This document shows positions 1 to 9,860 of a stretch of DNA of 64,000 nt, piece by piece. The stretch is from Halomonas denitrificans (lineage in GTDB: Bacteria > Pseudomonadota > Gammaproteobacteria > Pseudomonadales > Halomonadaceae). Position 1 is the stretch's first letter, and the number at the start of each line of letters is the position of its first letter. Below the pieces are notes generated by a model. It was not told the DNA's origin and made no database searches. It saw nothing but the letters and a program-made list of their open reading frames with translations. The DNA lies in the NCBI RefSeq assembly GCF_003056305.1, contig NZ_PYVX01000004.1:186001-250000 (forward strand), read 5' to 3'. The translations under genes and the position numbers were made by a program.

Positions 1-999
1 GCCCCGGCGCTGCTGGCGCTGCTCGATTCGCTGCTGCCGCGGCTGGCCAGCCACGCGGGCCGCGAGGCGCTCGAGGGCGAGGTGTGCCTGGGCAACCGGC
101 GGGTCTACCTGGACCTGGTCTGGCGCGGCGGGGTGCTCGGCGAGTCCCAGCTCGAGGCGTGGCACGGCGAGCACCTGGACGCCCTGCCCTTCTCGCCCCG
201 CGTCGCCGACGTGCTGCGCCAGCACGGCAGCGACGCCTGGAGCCTGGCCGACGATGACGGCCTGCATGCCCGGCTGCGCCTGCCACTGCCGGCGGCCGAC
301 CGGGTCGCCCCGCCGCGCCCGCGCACCCCGCCGCGCCCGGAGTTCCACGACTTCGGCATCGCCGAGATGCCCCCGCCGGACGCCGAGCTGGCGGCACGCC
401 CCCTGCGCACCCTCGACGTGGTCGCCTTCGACACCGAGACCACCGGCCTGGAGCTGCGCCGCGGCGACACCGTGGTGAGCATCGGGGCCTGTCGCATCGT
501 CAACGCCCGGCTGCTGGCCGACGACGTCTTCGACCTGCGCGTCGATCCCGAGCGCCCCATCCCCCCGGCCAGCACCGCCATCCACGGCATCACCGACGAC
601 GACGTTGCCGGCGCCCCGCCGCTCTCCGTGGCCCTGCCGCGCTTTCGCGACTACATCGGCGAGGCGGTGATCCTCGCCCACAACGCCGCCTTCGACCTGC
701 TGGCCATCCAGCCGCCCGGGGGCGGCGTCAGCTTCGACATGCCGGTGCTCGACACCCTGCTGCTGTCCCGCGCGCTGGACGAGAGCCTCGACGGTCACGA
801 CCTGGACAGCCTGGCCGACCGCTACGACCTGAGCTTCCCGCCCGGCACCCGACACACCGCCCTGGGCGATGCGCGGGTCACGGCGGAGCTGTGGCTCGCG
901 CTGCTGCCGCGCCTGGAGGCCAGGGGCATCGAGACCCTGGAGCAGGTGCTGGCCCTCCAGGCCAGTGCCCTCGACAGGGAGGACGCCTACGCCTCGTGA
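1..999 (+). CDS. DnaQ-family 3'-5' exonuclease (5' end outside window)
   Basis: Predicted exonuclease of the DEDDh class. The frame is open from base 1, so the true start lies upstream; 332 residues are visible. The exonuclease domain fills the last 200 or so residues. Motif Exo I is FDTETTGLE, Exo II is LAHNAAFDLL, and Exo III is HTALGDARVTAEL with the catalytic His and Asp. The first 110 visible residues are not exonuclease; they end in HARLRLPLP, which looks like the last strand of a histidine-kinase ATPase domain. That reading is inference. The gene overlaps the next by four bases (GTGA). In related bacteria similar exonucleases sit beside SLC5-kinase and DUF294 genes, as here. The fold is certain; the substrate (DNA or RNA) is not. 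Confidence 0.85.
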   Translation, partial: APALLALLDSLLPRLASHAGREALEGEVCLGNRRVYLDLVWRGGVLGESQLEAWHGEHLDALPFSPRVADVLRQHGSDAWSLADDDGLHARLRLPLPAADRVAPPRPRTPPRPEFHDFGIAEMPPPDAELAARPLRTLDVVAFDTETTGLELRRGDTVVSIGACRIVNARLLADDVFDLRVDPERPIPPASTAIHGITDDDVAGAPPLSVALPRFRDYIGEAVILAHNAAFDLLAIQPPGGGVSFDMPVLDTLLLSRALDESLDGHDLDSLADRYDLSFPPGTRHTALGDARVTAELWLALLPRLEARGIETLEQVLALQASALDREDAYAS

Positions 1000-1205
1000 A
1001 CACGCCTCGCCGCAAGGAGCGCCTGATCGCCCTGATCGTGCTGGCGGCGCTGCTCTTCTCGCCGCCGCTGGTGCTGATCGCCGCCTCCTCGGCGGGCGGC
1101 GTGAGCCGGCTGGTGCCCTACGTCTTTCTCGCCTGGGGTGCGGTGATCGGCCTGATGGCCTGGCTGATGGAACGTCGCGATGAGGAGGGACGGGATGCGG
1201 AGTGA
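996..1205 (+). CDS. Small two-helix membrane protein between exonuclease and sensor kinase
   Basis: A 69-residue protein with GTG start overlapping the stop of the exonuclease (GTGA). The N-terminus is basic (NTPRRKER). Two hydrophobic segments follow, at about residues 10-30 and 38-57, and the tail is charged (MERRDEEGRDAE). This layout suggests an inner-membrane protein with both ends in the cytoplasm. It lies in the place where small DUF4212-like or other short membrane partners of SLC5 transporters are often found, but I see no specific family motif. An ATG 94 codons upstream would run through the exonuclease in another frame and is less likely. It is probably co-transcribed with both neighbours. 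Function unknown. Confidence 0.7.
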   Translation: MNTPRRKERLIALIVLAALLFSPPLVLIAASSAGGVSRLVPYVFLAWGAVIGLMAWLMERRDEEGRDAE

Positions 1206-1211
1206 CGGGCG

Positions 1212-4019
1212 ATGACCGGCGGCCCCATGGTGGTGGTGCTCGCCTTCGGCTACCTGGCGCTGCTCTTCGTCATCGCCGCCTGGGGCGATCGCCGCGCCGC
1301 CCAGGGCCGCTCGCTGATCGGCTCCCCCACCGTCTACGCGCTCTCCATCGCCGTCTACTGCACCGCCTGGACCTTCTACGGCAGCGTCGGGCGTGCCGCG
1401 GAGTTCGGCCCGAGCTTCCTGCTGATCTACCTGGGTCCGACCCTGGCGATGCTGATGGCCCCCTTCGTGATCGGCAAGATGGTGCGCATTGCCCGCGCCC
1501 AGCGCCTCACCTCCATCGCCGACTTCATCAGCGCCCGCTACGGCAAGAGTTCGAGCCTCGGGGCGCTGGTCGCGCTGATCGCCCTGATCGGCATCACCCC
1601 CTACATCGCCCTGCAGCTCAAGGCGATCACCGTCAGCCATGCCGTGCTGGTCAACTACCCCCAGGCCGCCGATCTGCCGCTGGCCGACGAGCGCTTCTGG
1701 AGCGACCGGTCGTTCTGGGTCGCCCTGGTACTGGCGGTCTTCATCATCCTCTTCGGCACCCGCCACCTGGACGCCAGCGAGCGCCACGAGGGCATGGTCG
1801 CCGCCATCGCCTTCGAGTCGCTGGTCAAGCTCGCGGCCTTCCTCGCGGTGGGGATCTTCACCGTCTTCGTGCTCTTCAACGGGCCCGCCGACCTCTTCGC
1901 CCAGGCGGGCGAACGCCCCGAGCTCACTCGGCTGCTGGGCCTGGAATCGGTGCCGGGCGGGGCGCTCGGCTGGGTGGGCATGCTGGTACTGGCCTTTCTC
2001 GCCTTCCTCACCCTGCCGCGCCAGTTCCAGGTGCTGGTGGTCGAGAACGTCGACGAGCGCCATATCAAGCGCGCCAGCTGGCTCTTCCCCCTCTATCTGC
2101 TGGTGATCAACCTGCTGGTGATCCCCATCGCCCTGGCCGGGCTGCTGCTGGGCGGCGGTGACCCCGACAGCTTCGTGCTGACCCTGCCGCTCTCCGCCGG
2201 GCTCGAGGCACTGCCGCTGCTGGTCTTCATCGGCGGTCTCTCGGCCGCCACCGGCATGATGATCGTCGAGACCATCGCCCTGTCGACCATGGTCAGCAAC
2301 CAGCTGGTGATGCCGCTGCTGCTGCGCTCCAGGCGCCTGCATCTGAGCACCCGGGGGGAGCTGGCCGGCTGGCTGCTGGGCATCCGCCGGGTCAGCATCC
2401 TGGGCATCCTGCTGCTCGGCTACCTCTATCATGCGCTGATCGGCGAGACCTACAGCCTGGTGACCATCGGCCTGGTCTCCTTCGCCGCGGCGAGCCAGTT
2501 CGCCCCGGCGCTGCTGATCGGCCTCTACTGGCGCGGCGCTCGGCGGCGCGGCGCGGCGCTGGGCATGGGCGCAGGCTTTGTGGTCTGGGCCTGGACCCTG
2601 CTGATCCCGGGCTTCGCCCAGTCCGGCTGGCTGGACCCGGGCTTTCTCGCCACCGGCCCCTGGGGCATCGCCTGGCTACGCCCCTATGCGCTGTTCGGCC
2701 TCGAGGGCTGGGACATCTACACCCACTCGCTGCTCTGGAGCCTCGCCGCGAACGTCGGCCTGCTGGTGGGCGTATCGCTCTTCACCCGCCCCTCGGCCCT
2801 GGAGCAGACCCAGGCGGCGCTGTTCACCGAGACCATGCCCCAGGGCCTGGTGCCGGCCTCGCTGTGGCAGGGGCAGACCACCCGCGGCGAGCTACGCGCC
2901 CTGCTCGACCGCTACCTGGGCGAGGCCGCCAGCCGGCGGGTCTTCGCCGCTCATCCCGGCGAGGCCGACGAGGTCGATGACGACCAGCCCGCCCCCGCGG
3001 CGCTGACGCTGCGGGCCGAGCAGGCCCTGGCCGGGTCGCTGGGCAGCGCCTCGGCCCGGGTGCTGATCGACTCGGTGGCGCGCGGCGAGGCGCCGGATCT
3101 GGAAGCGATCCTGCGCATCCTCGACACCACCTCCGAGACCCTCGAGATGAACCGCCGCCTCGAGCAGCAGTCCCGCGAGCTGGCCCGCGCCAGCGAGGAC
3201 CTGCGCGCGGCCAACGCGCGGCTGCGCGAGCTCGACCGCCTCAAGGACGAGTTCGTGGCCATGGTCAGTCACGAGCTGCGCACGCCGCTCACCTCGATCC
3301 GCGCCTTCGCCGAGATCCTGCGCGACAACCGGGCGCTGCCCGACGAGAAGCGCGAGCACTTCCTCGACGTGGTGGTGCGCGAGAGCCAGCGCCTGTCGCG
3401 GCTGATCGAGGAGATCCTCGACCTGGCACGGCTCGAGAGCGGCCGCCTAACCCTGTCGCCGACCCGCCTCGACCTGGTGGCGCTGACCCGCCAGAGCGTC
3501 GAGGCGGTGCAGCGGCTCCAGGAGGAGCGCGGGGTCACCCTCGAGGTGGCGATCGAGCCCGAGGCCGCCTGGGTAATCGGCGATGCCGACCGCCTCGAGC
3601 AGGTGATCATCAACCTGCTCGACAACGCCGGCAAGTTCGCCGCCGATGACGATCCCCGCGTGCTGCTGCGCCTGGCACGCCACAAGACCCACTACCGCCT
3701 CGCCGTCGAGGACAACGGCCCCGGCATCGCCCCCGACGAGCGCGAGCGGGTCTTCGAGAAGTTCCACCAGATCCAGCACCGGGAGAGCGGAGAGTCCCGG
3801 GGGCGGCCGCGTGGCAGCGGGCTGGGCCTGCCGATCAGTCGCGGCATCGTCGCCCACCTCGGCGGGCGGCTGTGGATCGAGGCGGCCACGCGCCTGGACG
3901 GCGCCTGCCTGGTGATGGAGCTACCCGAAGCGCCGGCCGAGGCGCCGGCCTCAACCGATGTCCCCGACGGCGCCCCGTCACAGGACCGGGACTCGGGCGA
4001 CACGCCGGCGACGCCCTGA
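1212..4019 (+). CDS. SLC5 transporter-STAC-histidine kinase fusion (CrbS/CbrA-like sensor)
   Basis: A 935-residue inner-membrane sensor kinase. Residues 1-530 form a sodium:solute symporter (SLC5) module with about 13 membrane spans. Residues 535-590 (LFTETMPQ, LWQGQTTRGELRALLDRYLG) match the STAC linker known from transporter-kinase fusions. A short coiled stretch (LEQQSRELARASEDLRAANARL) leads into HisKA with phospho-acceptor His687 in MVSHELRTPLTS. The HATPase follows, with N box NLLDNAGKF, G1 DNGPGIAP and G2 GSGLGLPIS. There is no PAS domain and no C-terminal receiver, unlike Vibrio CrbS, so a separate response regulator must be outside the window. By family knowledge such kinases sense or respond to acetate or amino acids and control acs or catabolic genes. 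The genomic context fits a CrbS-like role (inference). Confidence 0.9.
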   Translation: MTGGPMVVVLAFGYLALLFVIAAWGDRRAAQGRSLIGSPTVYALSIAVYCTAWTFYGSVGRAAEFGPSFLLIYLGPTLAMLMAPFVIGKMVRIARAQRLTSIADFISARYGKSSSLGALVALIALIGITPYIALQLKAITVSHAVLVNYPQAADLPLADERFWSDRSFWVALVLAVFIILFGTRHLDASERHEGMVAAIAFESLVKLAAFLAVGIFTVFVLFNGPADLFAQAGERPELTRLLGLESVPGGALGWVGMLVLAFLAFLTLPRQFQVLVVENVDERHIKRASWLFPLYLLVINLLVIPIALAGLLLGGGDPDSFVLTLPLSAGLEALPLLVFIGGLSAATGMMIVETIALSTMVSNQLVMPLLLRSRRLHLSTRGELAGWLLGIRRVSILGILLLGYLYHALIGETYSLVTIGLVSFAAASQFAPALLIGLYWRGARRRGAALGMGAGFVVWAWTLLIPGFAQSGWLDPGFLATGPWGIAWLRPYALFGLEGWDIYTHSLLWSLAANVGLLVGVSLFTRPSALEQTQAALFTETMPQGLVPASLWQGQTTRGELRALLDRYLGEAASRRVFAAHPGEADEVDDDQPAPAALTLRAEQALAGSLGSASARVLIDSVARGEAPDLEAILRILDTTSETLEMNRRLEQQSRELARASEDLRAANARLRELDRLKDEFVAMVSHELRTPLTSIRAFAEILRDNRALPDEKREHFLDVVVRESQRLSRLIEEILDLARLESGRLTLSPTRLDLVALTRQSVEAVQRLQEERGVTLEVAIEPEAAWVIGDADRLEQVIINLLDNAGKFAADDDPRVLLRLARHKTHYRLAVEDNGPGIAPDERERVFEKFHQIQHRESGESRGRPRGSGLGLPISRGIVAHLGGRLWIEAATRLDGACLVMELPEAPAEAPASTDVPDGAPSQDRDSGDTPATP

Positions 4020-4028
4020 ACCGACGAC

Positions 4029-4051
4029 ACGCGCCGGCGATGGCGGCGCGT
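4029..4051. terminator. Hairpin between convergent kinase and DUF294 genes
   Basis: A perfect 8-bp inverted repeat (ACGCGCCG / CGGCGCGT) with a 7-base loop lies between the two convergent stop codons. There is no T-tract on either strand, so it may be only a weak or Rho-assisted terminator. Confidence 0.45.
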
Positions 4052-5181
4052 CAGCCTCCCCGACGGACGCGGCGCACCAGCGCGCGGATCTCCCGCAGAT
4101 CGTGACGCAGCAGCAGGCGCTGATCCTCGCCCAGCCGACCGGCGTCCACCCAGCCATCCGGCACGCGCCCCTCGGCCAGCGCCTGCCGCTGGCTCGCCAG
4201 GAGCAGCCCCTGCAGCCGCTCCAGTGCTGCGCTCAGCGCCTCGGCCTGCGCCGCGGTGATCGCCTCGCGCATCACCAGCGCGGCCAGCCGCGAGCGGGTA
4301 TCCGGCGGGCGCACGGCGTGGCGAAGCGCGAGCAGGCGCACCGCGCTGACCATCGGCAGCAGCCCCTGGCGCTTGAGGTCGAGGGCGCGCGCGTGAGGGG
4401 CGTCTTCCACGCTGCCGCGCAGCCGGCCGAGGCGGTCCAGGGCCACGGGCAGCTCATCGAGCAGGCTTGCCATCTCGTCGAGGAAGAGGTGTGCGCCGGG
4501 CAGATGCTCGGCCACCTGCCCGGCCAGCCCCTCGGCCAGCGCCGGCTCGCCGTAGAGCGGACGAAAGTCGAGCAGGATGTTGGCCTGCTGCACGCGCTTG
4601 ACGCGCCGCTCCGCCGTCCAGATCGCGAGCTGCGACCGCCACTCCGAGAGCCGCTTGCGCCACATCGGGAAGCGCGCCATGACGTGACCCTGGCAGAGCG
4701 GGATGCCGGCCGCATCGAGGCGCGCGGTGAAGCGCTCGCCCAGCGACTGGAAGTAGCCGTCGATCTCGGTGTGCCGCGCGTCCGGGTAGTCGGCGATGAT
4801 CATGGCGTTGTCCTGATCCGGCGCCAGCAGGCTCTCATCGCGGGCCCCCGAGCCCAGCACCAGCACGCAGAAGGCCACCGGCGGCGCCCCCCAGCCCTGG
4901 GCCCGCATCTCGGCGAGCGAGAGCTCGATGGCACGCCGGTAGAGCCAGTCGTTGTGGTCGCTGAGCAGCTGGCCGATCCGCCCGGCGGGCAGATCGAGGC
5001 GCTCGAGCGCGGTCGCGAACTCGGCCTGCCAGGCGTGGGCCACGGCGAGGTCGGGATGCGGGCCGAGGCGCTCGAGGGCGGCGCGCAGCGGCTCCAGCAC
5101 GGCGGGCCAGGTGGCGGGGTTGGGCACGGTATCGTCGGCGAAGAGGGCTCGCCAGGACGAGGAACGGTGCAGCAGGCGCAT
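4051..5181 (-). CDS. DUF294-type putative nucleotidyltransferase
   Basis: A 376-residue cytoplasmic protein with the DUF294 nucleotidyltransferase signature at about residues 120-160: GSGARDESLLAPDQDNAMI, which is the GS...R.E...DQD pattern. A DUF294_C-like helical half (residues 215-376) follows. The cyclic-nucleotide and CBS domains that precede this module in many relatives are absent, so this is the short form. These proteins resemble GlnD/GlnE nucleotidyltransferases; their targets are unproven. The gene is convergent with the SLC5-kinase gene. The same pair with an exonuclease recurs near acetate-utilisation genes in other gammaproteobacteria, suggesting a link to the kinase (inference). 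Start ATG at 5181. Confidence 0.85.
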   Translation of the reverse strand: MRLLHRSSSWRALFADDTVPNPATWPAVLEPLRAALERLGPHPDLAVAHAWQAEFATALERLDLPAGRIGQLLSDHNDWLYRRAIELSLAEMRAQGWGAPPVAFCVLVLGSGARDESLLAPDQDNAMIIADYPDARHTEIDGYFQSLGERFTARLDAAGIPLCQGHVMARFPMWRKRLSEWRSQLAIWTAERRVKRVQQANILLDFRPLYGEPALAEGLAGQVAEHLPGAHLFLDEMASLLDELPVALDRLGRLRGSVEDAPHARALDLKRQGLLPMVSAVRLLALRHAVRPPDTRSRLAALVMREAITAAQAEALSAALERLQGLLLASQRQALAEGRVPDGWVDAGRLGEDQRLLLRHDLREIRALVRRVRRGG

Positions 5182-5377
5182 GAACGCTCCGTGTCATGTC
5201 ACGCATCGTCAGTGGTACGAGTCTAACGGCCGCACCCGTCCGGCACACTTGGGCGAAAGACCAAGGCGCCGGGAGACGACGAGCGCGAGATGACGTGTGG
5301 CAGGCGCCGATCGGCGACGCCGCGGGGCGGCAGAGGGCGTTGGGAGGCGAGCTGACAGGGCGGGGACCGGAACGAGC

Positions 5378-5400
5378 GACGCCCCCGGGCGGGGCGTCGT
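5378..5400 (-). terminator. Hairpin downstream of hlyU-like gene
   Basis: A 9-bp perfect stem (CGACGCCCC / GGGGCGTCG) with a 5-base loop, 25 bases past the stop of the hlyU-like gene. No T-tract follows, so terminator activity is inferred from position only. The rest of the 243-base interval up to the DUF294 start shows no gene. Confidence 0.4.
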
Positions 5401-5424
5401 CGGCACGGGAACGGCGGGCGCCTG

Positions 5425-5739
5425 TCAGCGCGGCGAGAACATCTCGTCGCCGACCTCGTCGATGAAGCGCTCGGCCTTGCGGACCATCAGGGCGTCACAG
5501 GCCTCGCGCCCGGGCACCATGTCGGAGCGCTCGAAGCGGTGCTCGAGCATCTCGCCGGCCTGCTCCTCGCTCGCGGGCACCGGCTTGCGGATCCAGCCGC
5601 TGACGCGATACTGCCCGCCCTGGTCGGCGGGCTCGGAGACGATCAGGTAGCCCTTGTATTCGACCGGCTCGGCGGCGGGCGCGCCCTTCGGCTCGCCCTC
5701 TTGGCCTCCGAACAGGCCGGACAGCAGCTTCTTCAGCAT
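5425..5739 (-). CDS. HlyU-family protein
   Basis: A 104-residue cytoplasmic protein. The start at 5739 is supported by a CAGGAGGTT ribosome-binding site; a longer upstream extension in frame would run into argG and has no support. It begins MLKKLLSGLFGG, followed by a short Ala/Pro/Glu-rich stretch and the compact domain (YKGYLIVSEPADQGGQYRVSG, IRKPV, HRFERSDM, RKAERFIDE) typical of the HlyU family. HlyU in Vibrio is a transcriptional activator of hemolysin genes, but this family name covers many proteins without that role and no toxin gene is nearby. A hairpin separates it from argG upstream, so it may be expressed independently. Family call good; function unknown. Confidence 0.75.
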   Translation of the reverse strand: MLKKLLSGLFGGQEGEPKGAPAAEPVEYKGYLIVSEPADQGGQYRVSGWIRKPVPASEEQAGEMLEHRFERSDMVPGREACDALMVRKAERFIDEVGDEMFSPR

Positions 5740-5757
5740 GGAACCTCCTGACAGGAA

Positions 5758-5780
5758 GACGCCGGCTCGCGGCCGGCGTC
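5758..5780 (-). terminator. Hairpin downstream of argG
   Basis: A 9-bp perfect stem (GACGCCGGC / GCCGGCGTC) with loop TCGCG lies just past the argG stop codon and before the hlyU-like start. It has no T-run, so it may attenuate rather than fully stop transcription. Confidence 0.5.
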
Positions 5781-5788
5781 GGGATGGC

Positions 5789-7009
<1,221 letters not shown>

Positions 7010-7156
7010 GCTGAGGCTCCTTTAGGCAAACGATCATGAAAGACCGGGATTATAGCGCGACGAGCCGCCAGCGAACACCAGCGACGGGACGCGCTGCGGC
7101 CAAGCTGGTAGACTGCCGCGGTCTAGAGATACGATGCCCCAGACAAGGAGAGGTGC

Positions 7157-7822
7157 ATGAGCGAGGCGATGGCCCGCGAACTCATGGCGCAGCGGTTCCG
7201 CAGCTTCCTGCCCGTGGTGGTGGACCTGGAAACCGGCGGCTTCAACGCGCAAGGCGATGCGATCCTCGAGATCGCCGCGGTAACCCTGACCATGGACCCG
7301 GACGGCAACCTGCTGCCCGACGCCACCTATGCCTACCATGTCACGCCCTTCGCCGGGGCCAACGTGGAACAGTCGGCGCTGGACTTCACCGGCATCCGCC
7401 TCGACGACCCGCTGCGCCAGCAGGTCGCGGTCAGCGAGGCCGAGGCGCTGGGCGAGATCTTCCGCCCGGTGCGCAAGGCCATCAAGTCCCACGGCTGCAC
7501 CCGCGCCGTGCTGGTCGGCCACAACGCGGCCTTCGACCACGGCTTCCTGAACGCCGCCGTGGCGCGCTGCGGCATCAAGCGCAACCCCTTCCACCCCTTC
7601 TCGAGCTTCGATACCGCCTCGCTCGCCGGCCTGGTCTACGGCCAGACCGTGCTGGCCCGGGCCTGCCGCGCCGCCGGCATCGAGTTCGACAACAGCGCCG
7701 CCCACTCGGCCCGCTACGACACCGAGCGCACCGCCGAGCTGTTCTGCGCCATGGTCAACCGCTACAAGGACCTGGGGGGCTGGGACCTGGCCCAGCGCGA
7801 GCAGGGCCTGGAAGAGGCCTGA
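7157..7822 (+). CDS. rnt: Ribonuclease T
   Basis: A 221-residue DEDDh exoribonuclease that trims 3' ends of tRNA and other stable RNAs. Exo I is [20 protein letters not shown] (residues 20-40), Exo II is [12 protein letters not shown], and Exo III is [14 protein letters not shown]. Length and spacing match RNase T rather than DNA polymerase epsilon, including the [20 protein letters not shown] stretch seen in this family. The start has an AAGGAGAG site 6 bases upstream. A strong terminator follows. The gene diverges from argG and converges with the glutaredoxin gene grxD; rnt beside a Grx4-type glutaredoxin is also found in other gammaproteobacteria. Confidence 0.95.
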   Translation: MSEAMARELMAQRFRSFLPVVVDLETGGFNAQGDAILEIAAVTLTMDPDGNLLPDATYAYHVTPFAGANVEQSALDFTGIRLDDPLRQQVAVSEAEALGEIFRPVRKAIKSHGCTRAVLVGHNAAFDHGFLNAAVARCGIKRNPFHPFSSFDTASLAGLVYGQTVLARACRAAGIEFDNSAAHSARYDTERTAELFCAMVNRYKDLGGWDLAQREQGLEEA

Positions 7823-7856
7823 CGTCCGCCGCTTTCGAAGGCTTGCCCACGAAAAA

Positions 7857-7884
7857 CCCCGCCGGCGCACCGGCGGGGTTTTTT
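7857..7884. terminator. Intrinsic terminator between rnt and grxD
   Basis: A 9-bp stem (CCCCGCCGG / CCGGCGGGG), 4-base loop and six T on the plus strand; five A lie just before the stem, so it can also act on the minus strand. It separates the convergent rnt and grxD genes. Confidence 0.9.
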
Positions 7885-7909
7885 CATGGCCTCGAGGCGT
7901 CGCCGACCC

Positions 7910-8260
7910 TCAGGCCTGGGCGTCGCCCTCGCCGGACTCGGCCCGCGCGGCGGCGGCCTTGATCAGCGTCTCCAGCTCGCCGGACTGGTGCATCTCGGCG
8001 ACGATGTCGCAGCCGCCGACCAGCTCGCCCTCGACCCACAGCTGCGGGAAGGTCGGCCAGTTGGCGATCTTGGGCAGCTCGGCGCGGATGTCCGGGTTGT
8101 CCAGCACGTTGACGAAGGCGAAACGCTCGCCGCAGGCCATCAGGGCCTGGACGGTCTGGGCGGAGAACCCACACTGAGGCAGCTGGGGGGTGCCCTTCAT
8201 GTAGATAAGGATGGGGTTCTCGCCGATCTGGCGCTGGATGTTCTCGACGGTGGTGCTCAT
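7910..8260 (-). CDS. grxD: Monothiol glutaredoxin, Grx4 type
   Basis: A 116-residue monothiol glutaredoxin that carries or transfers 2Fe-2S clusters with glutathione. The active site is CGFS in PQCGFSAQTVQAL at about residue 30. The thioredoxin-fold landmarks WPTFPQLWVEGELVGGCDI (TVP-like cis-Pro and the GG motif) follow. Length and the YMKGTP segment are typical of Grx4. The C-terminus has a short Ala/Glu-rich tail. It ends at a bidirectional terminator shared with rnt and is divergent from argF. Good match throughout; no anomaly. Confidence 0.95.
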   Translation of the reverse strand: MSTTVENIQRQIGENPILIYMKGTPQLPQCGFSAQTVQALMACGERFAFVNVLDNPDIRAELPKIANWPTFPQLWVEGELVGGCDIVAEMHQSGELETLIKAAAARAESGEGDAQA

Positions 8261-8426
8261 GACGTCTCCCTTACTCGTTGACGGGACTCGGCGGCCGGGG
8301 GTATTCGGGCAATACCCGACCGCGCGGGTCGGCCTTGTGGATACAAGCCATTCTACTGATGCCGGGCGCGTTGCGCATCCCCCGTGGGCTGGCTAGGATG
8401 GTCGTTTTTTCCCGTGGAGCGACCTC

Positions 8427-9347
8427 ATGGCCACCCGCCATTTCCTCACCCTGCTCGATCTCAGTCCCGAGGAGCTGCGCTACCTGATTCAGCGCGCCAT
8501 CTCGATCAAGAACGGCCTGAAGACCCACGGGCCCACCTACACCCCGTTCGCCAACCGCACCCTGGCGATGATCTTCGAGAAGTCCTCGACGCGCACCCGG
8601 GTCTCCTTCGAGACCGCCATGGCGCAGTTCGGCGGCCATGCGCTCTTCCTGTCGTCTCGTGACACCCAGCTCGGCCGCGGCGAACCGATCGGCGACACCG
8701 CCCGGGTGCTCTCGGAGATGGTCGACGCGGTGATGATCCGCACCTTCGCCCACCAGGGCCTGGAGGAGTTCGCCGCGGCCAGCGCCGTGCCGGTGATCAA
8801 CGCCCTGACCGACGACTACCACCCCTGCCAGCTGCTCGCCGACGTGATGACCTGGACCGAGCTGCGCGGCAGCGTCAAGGATCGCACCGCGGTGTGGATC
8901 GGCGACGGCAACAACATGTGCCACTCCTGGATCAACGCCGCCCGCCAGTTCGACTTCCGGCTGCGCATCTGCTGCCCCGAGGGCTACGAGCCGCGCCAGG
9001 ACATCCTCGAGGCCGCCGGCGAGCGGGTCAGCATCGTGCGCGACCCCAGGGAGGCCGTCGCCCAGGCCGACCTGGTCACCACCGACGTCTGGGCCTCCAT
9101 GGGCCAGGAGGAGGAGCAGGCCAAGCGCGAGGCGGACTTCGCCGGCCTGCAGGTCACCGAGGCGCTGCTCGATGGCGCCCGGGAGGACGCGCTCTTCCTG
9201 CACTGCCTGCCCGCCCATCGCGGCGAGGAAATCAGCGAGACCCTGCTCGACGACCCCCGCGCCGTGGTCTGGCAGGAGGCGGGCAACCGCCTGCACGCCC
9301 AGAAGGCGCTGCTCGAGTTCCTGCTGCTGGGTCACGTGGAGGGCTGA
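8427..9347 (+). CDS. argF: Ornithine carbamoyltransferase
   Basis: Converts ornithine and carbamoyl phosphate to citrulline in arginine synthesis. The 306-residue protein has the carbamoyl phosphate loop [12 protein letters not shown] (about residues 50-60), the ornithine-side motif HCLPAHRG and [15 protein letters not shown]. Sequence and length fit the short anabolic OTC form. It starts at ATG 8427 with GGAGCG upstream. argG, which uses its product, lies nearby on the opposite strand. I could not identify a clear ArgR box in the 166-base upstream gap, although such control is usual for the family. Confidence 0.96.
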   Translation: MATRHFLTLLDLSPEELRYLIQRAISIKNGLKTHGPTYTPFANRTLAMIFEKSSTRTRVSFETAMAQFGGHALFLSSRDTQLGRGEPIGDTARVLSEMVDAVMIRTFAHQGLEEFAAASAVPVINALTDDYHPCQLLADVMTWTELRGSVKDRTAVWIGDGNNMCHSWINAARQFDFRLRICCPEGYEPRQDILEAAGERVSIVRDPREAVAQADLVTTDVWASMGQEEEQAKREADFAGLQVTEALLDGAREDALFLHCLPAHRGEEISETLLDDPRAVVWQEAGNRLHAQKALLEFLLLGHVEG

Positions 9348-9381
9348 CGGGGACGCGACGGGAGTCGCCTTATACCTTGGT

Positions 9382-9410
9382 ATGACATCGACCTTCGTCG
9401 CATGTATAAT
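9382..9410 (+). promoter_or_regulatory. Sigma-70-type promoter
   Basis: A consensus -10 TATAAT (9405-9410) with a -35-like ATGACA (9382-9387) and a 17-base spacer, 35 bases before the start of the small gene at 9446. Confidence 0.65.
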
Positions 9411-9445
9411 GCGCCGCAGCAATCCCGCCCAGGAGATGCGGCAGC

Positions 9446-9751
9446 ATGAACCATTCAACTCCCAGCCACAGCGGCATGCAGCGCAGCCTGCGCCAGTGCC
9501 TCTCCCACATGGCGACCATGCTCTATCGTCACGGCCATGTGCTCGAGACGGTGACCGTCAGCCATCGCGGGCTCGATCGCCAGGCCCTCAAGGCCCTGGG
9601 ATCGGCCACCAGCGACTGGGCCCCCTGCCAGAAGATCCTCGAGAACAGCCAGGCCGCCACCTGGAACGACCAGCAGCGCCTGGTGCTCACCGGCCTCGGC
9701 CGCGAGCTCCTGTTCGACATGTTCGGCGAAGGGGCCGCCGACTGCGCCTGA
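9446..9751 (+). CDS. Conserved-type hypothetical protein, 101 aa
   Basis: I do not recognise this protein. It has 101 residues, no signal peptide and no membrane segment. It is basic and His-rich at the N-terminus (MNHSTPSHSGMQRSLRQCL, MLYRHGHVLETVTVSHRGLD) and ends in a helical stretch (VLTGLGRELLFDMFGEG). Two cysteines lie at about residues 18 and 65. It has a near-consensus sigma-70 promoter just upstream and a strong terminator just downstream, so it is a single-gene transcription unit between argF and the TPP riboswitch. Codon usage matches its neighbours. A small regulatory or accessory protein is possible, without evidence. Confidence 0.7.
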   Translation: MNHSTPSHSGMQRSLRQCLSHMATMLYRHGHVLETVTVSHRGLDRQALKALGSATSDWAPCQKILENSQAATWNDQQRLVLTGLGRELLFDMFGEGAADCA

Positions 9752-9804
9752 GCCCGGCGCCGGCCCCGCTCGAGGGCCCGAGGCGCAGAGCCTGAACGAA
9801 GACG

Positions 9805-9844
9805 ATGCCCGGACGCGCCCTCGATTGCGCGCCCGGGCATTTTT
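9805..9844 (+). terminator. Intrinsic terminator
   Basis: A long stem (ATGCCCGG, one A-C mismatch, CGCGC, paired with GCGCG...CCGGGCAT) followed by TTTT. It closes the 101-residue gene and insulates the riboswitch transcript. Confidence 0.85.
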
Positions 9845-9860
9845 GGTTACGTTGTGACGA

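Noticed and set aside
987-2432. Long minus-strand open frame opposite the sensor kinase gene
   Set aside because: It mirrors the real gene in a GC-rich genome; the product is low-complexity Gln/Asp/His/Gly-rich sequence with no domain. Similar shadows at 5654-7039 (+), 18012-19907 (-), 21983-23629 (-), 29745-32201 (-) and 47432-49885 (+) were dropped for the same reason.
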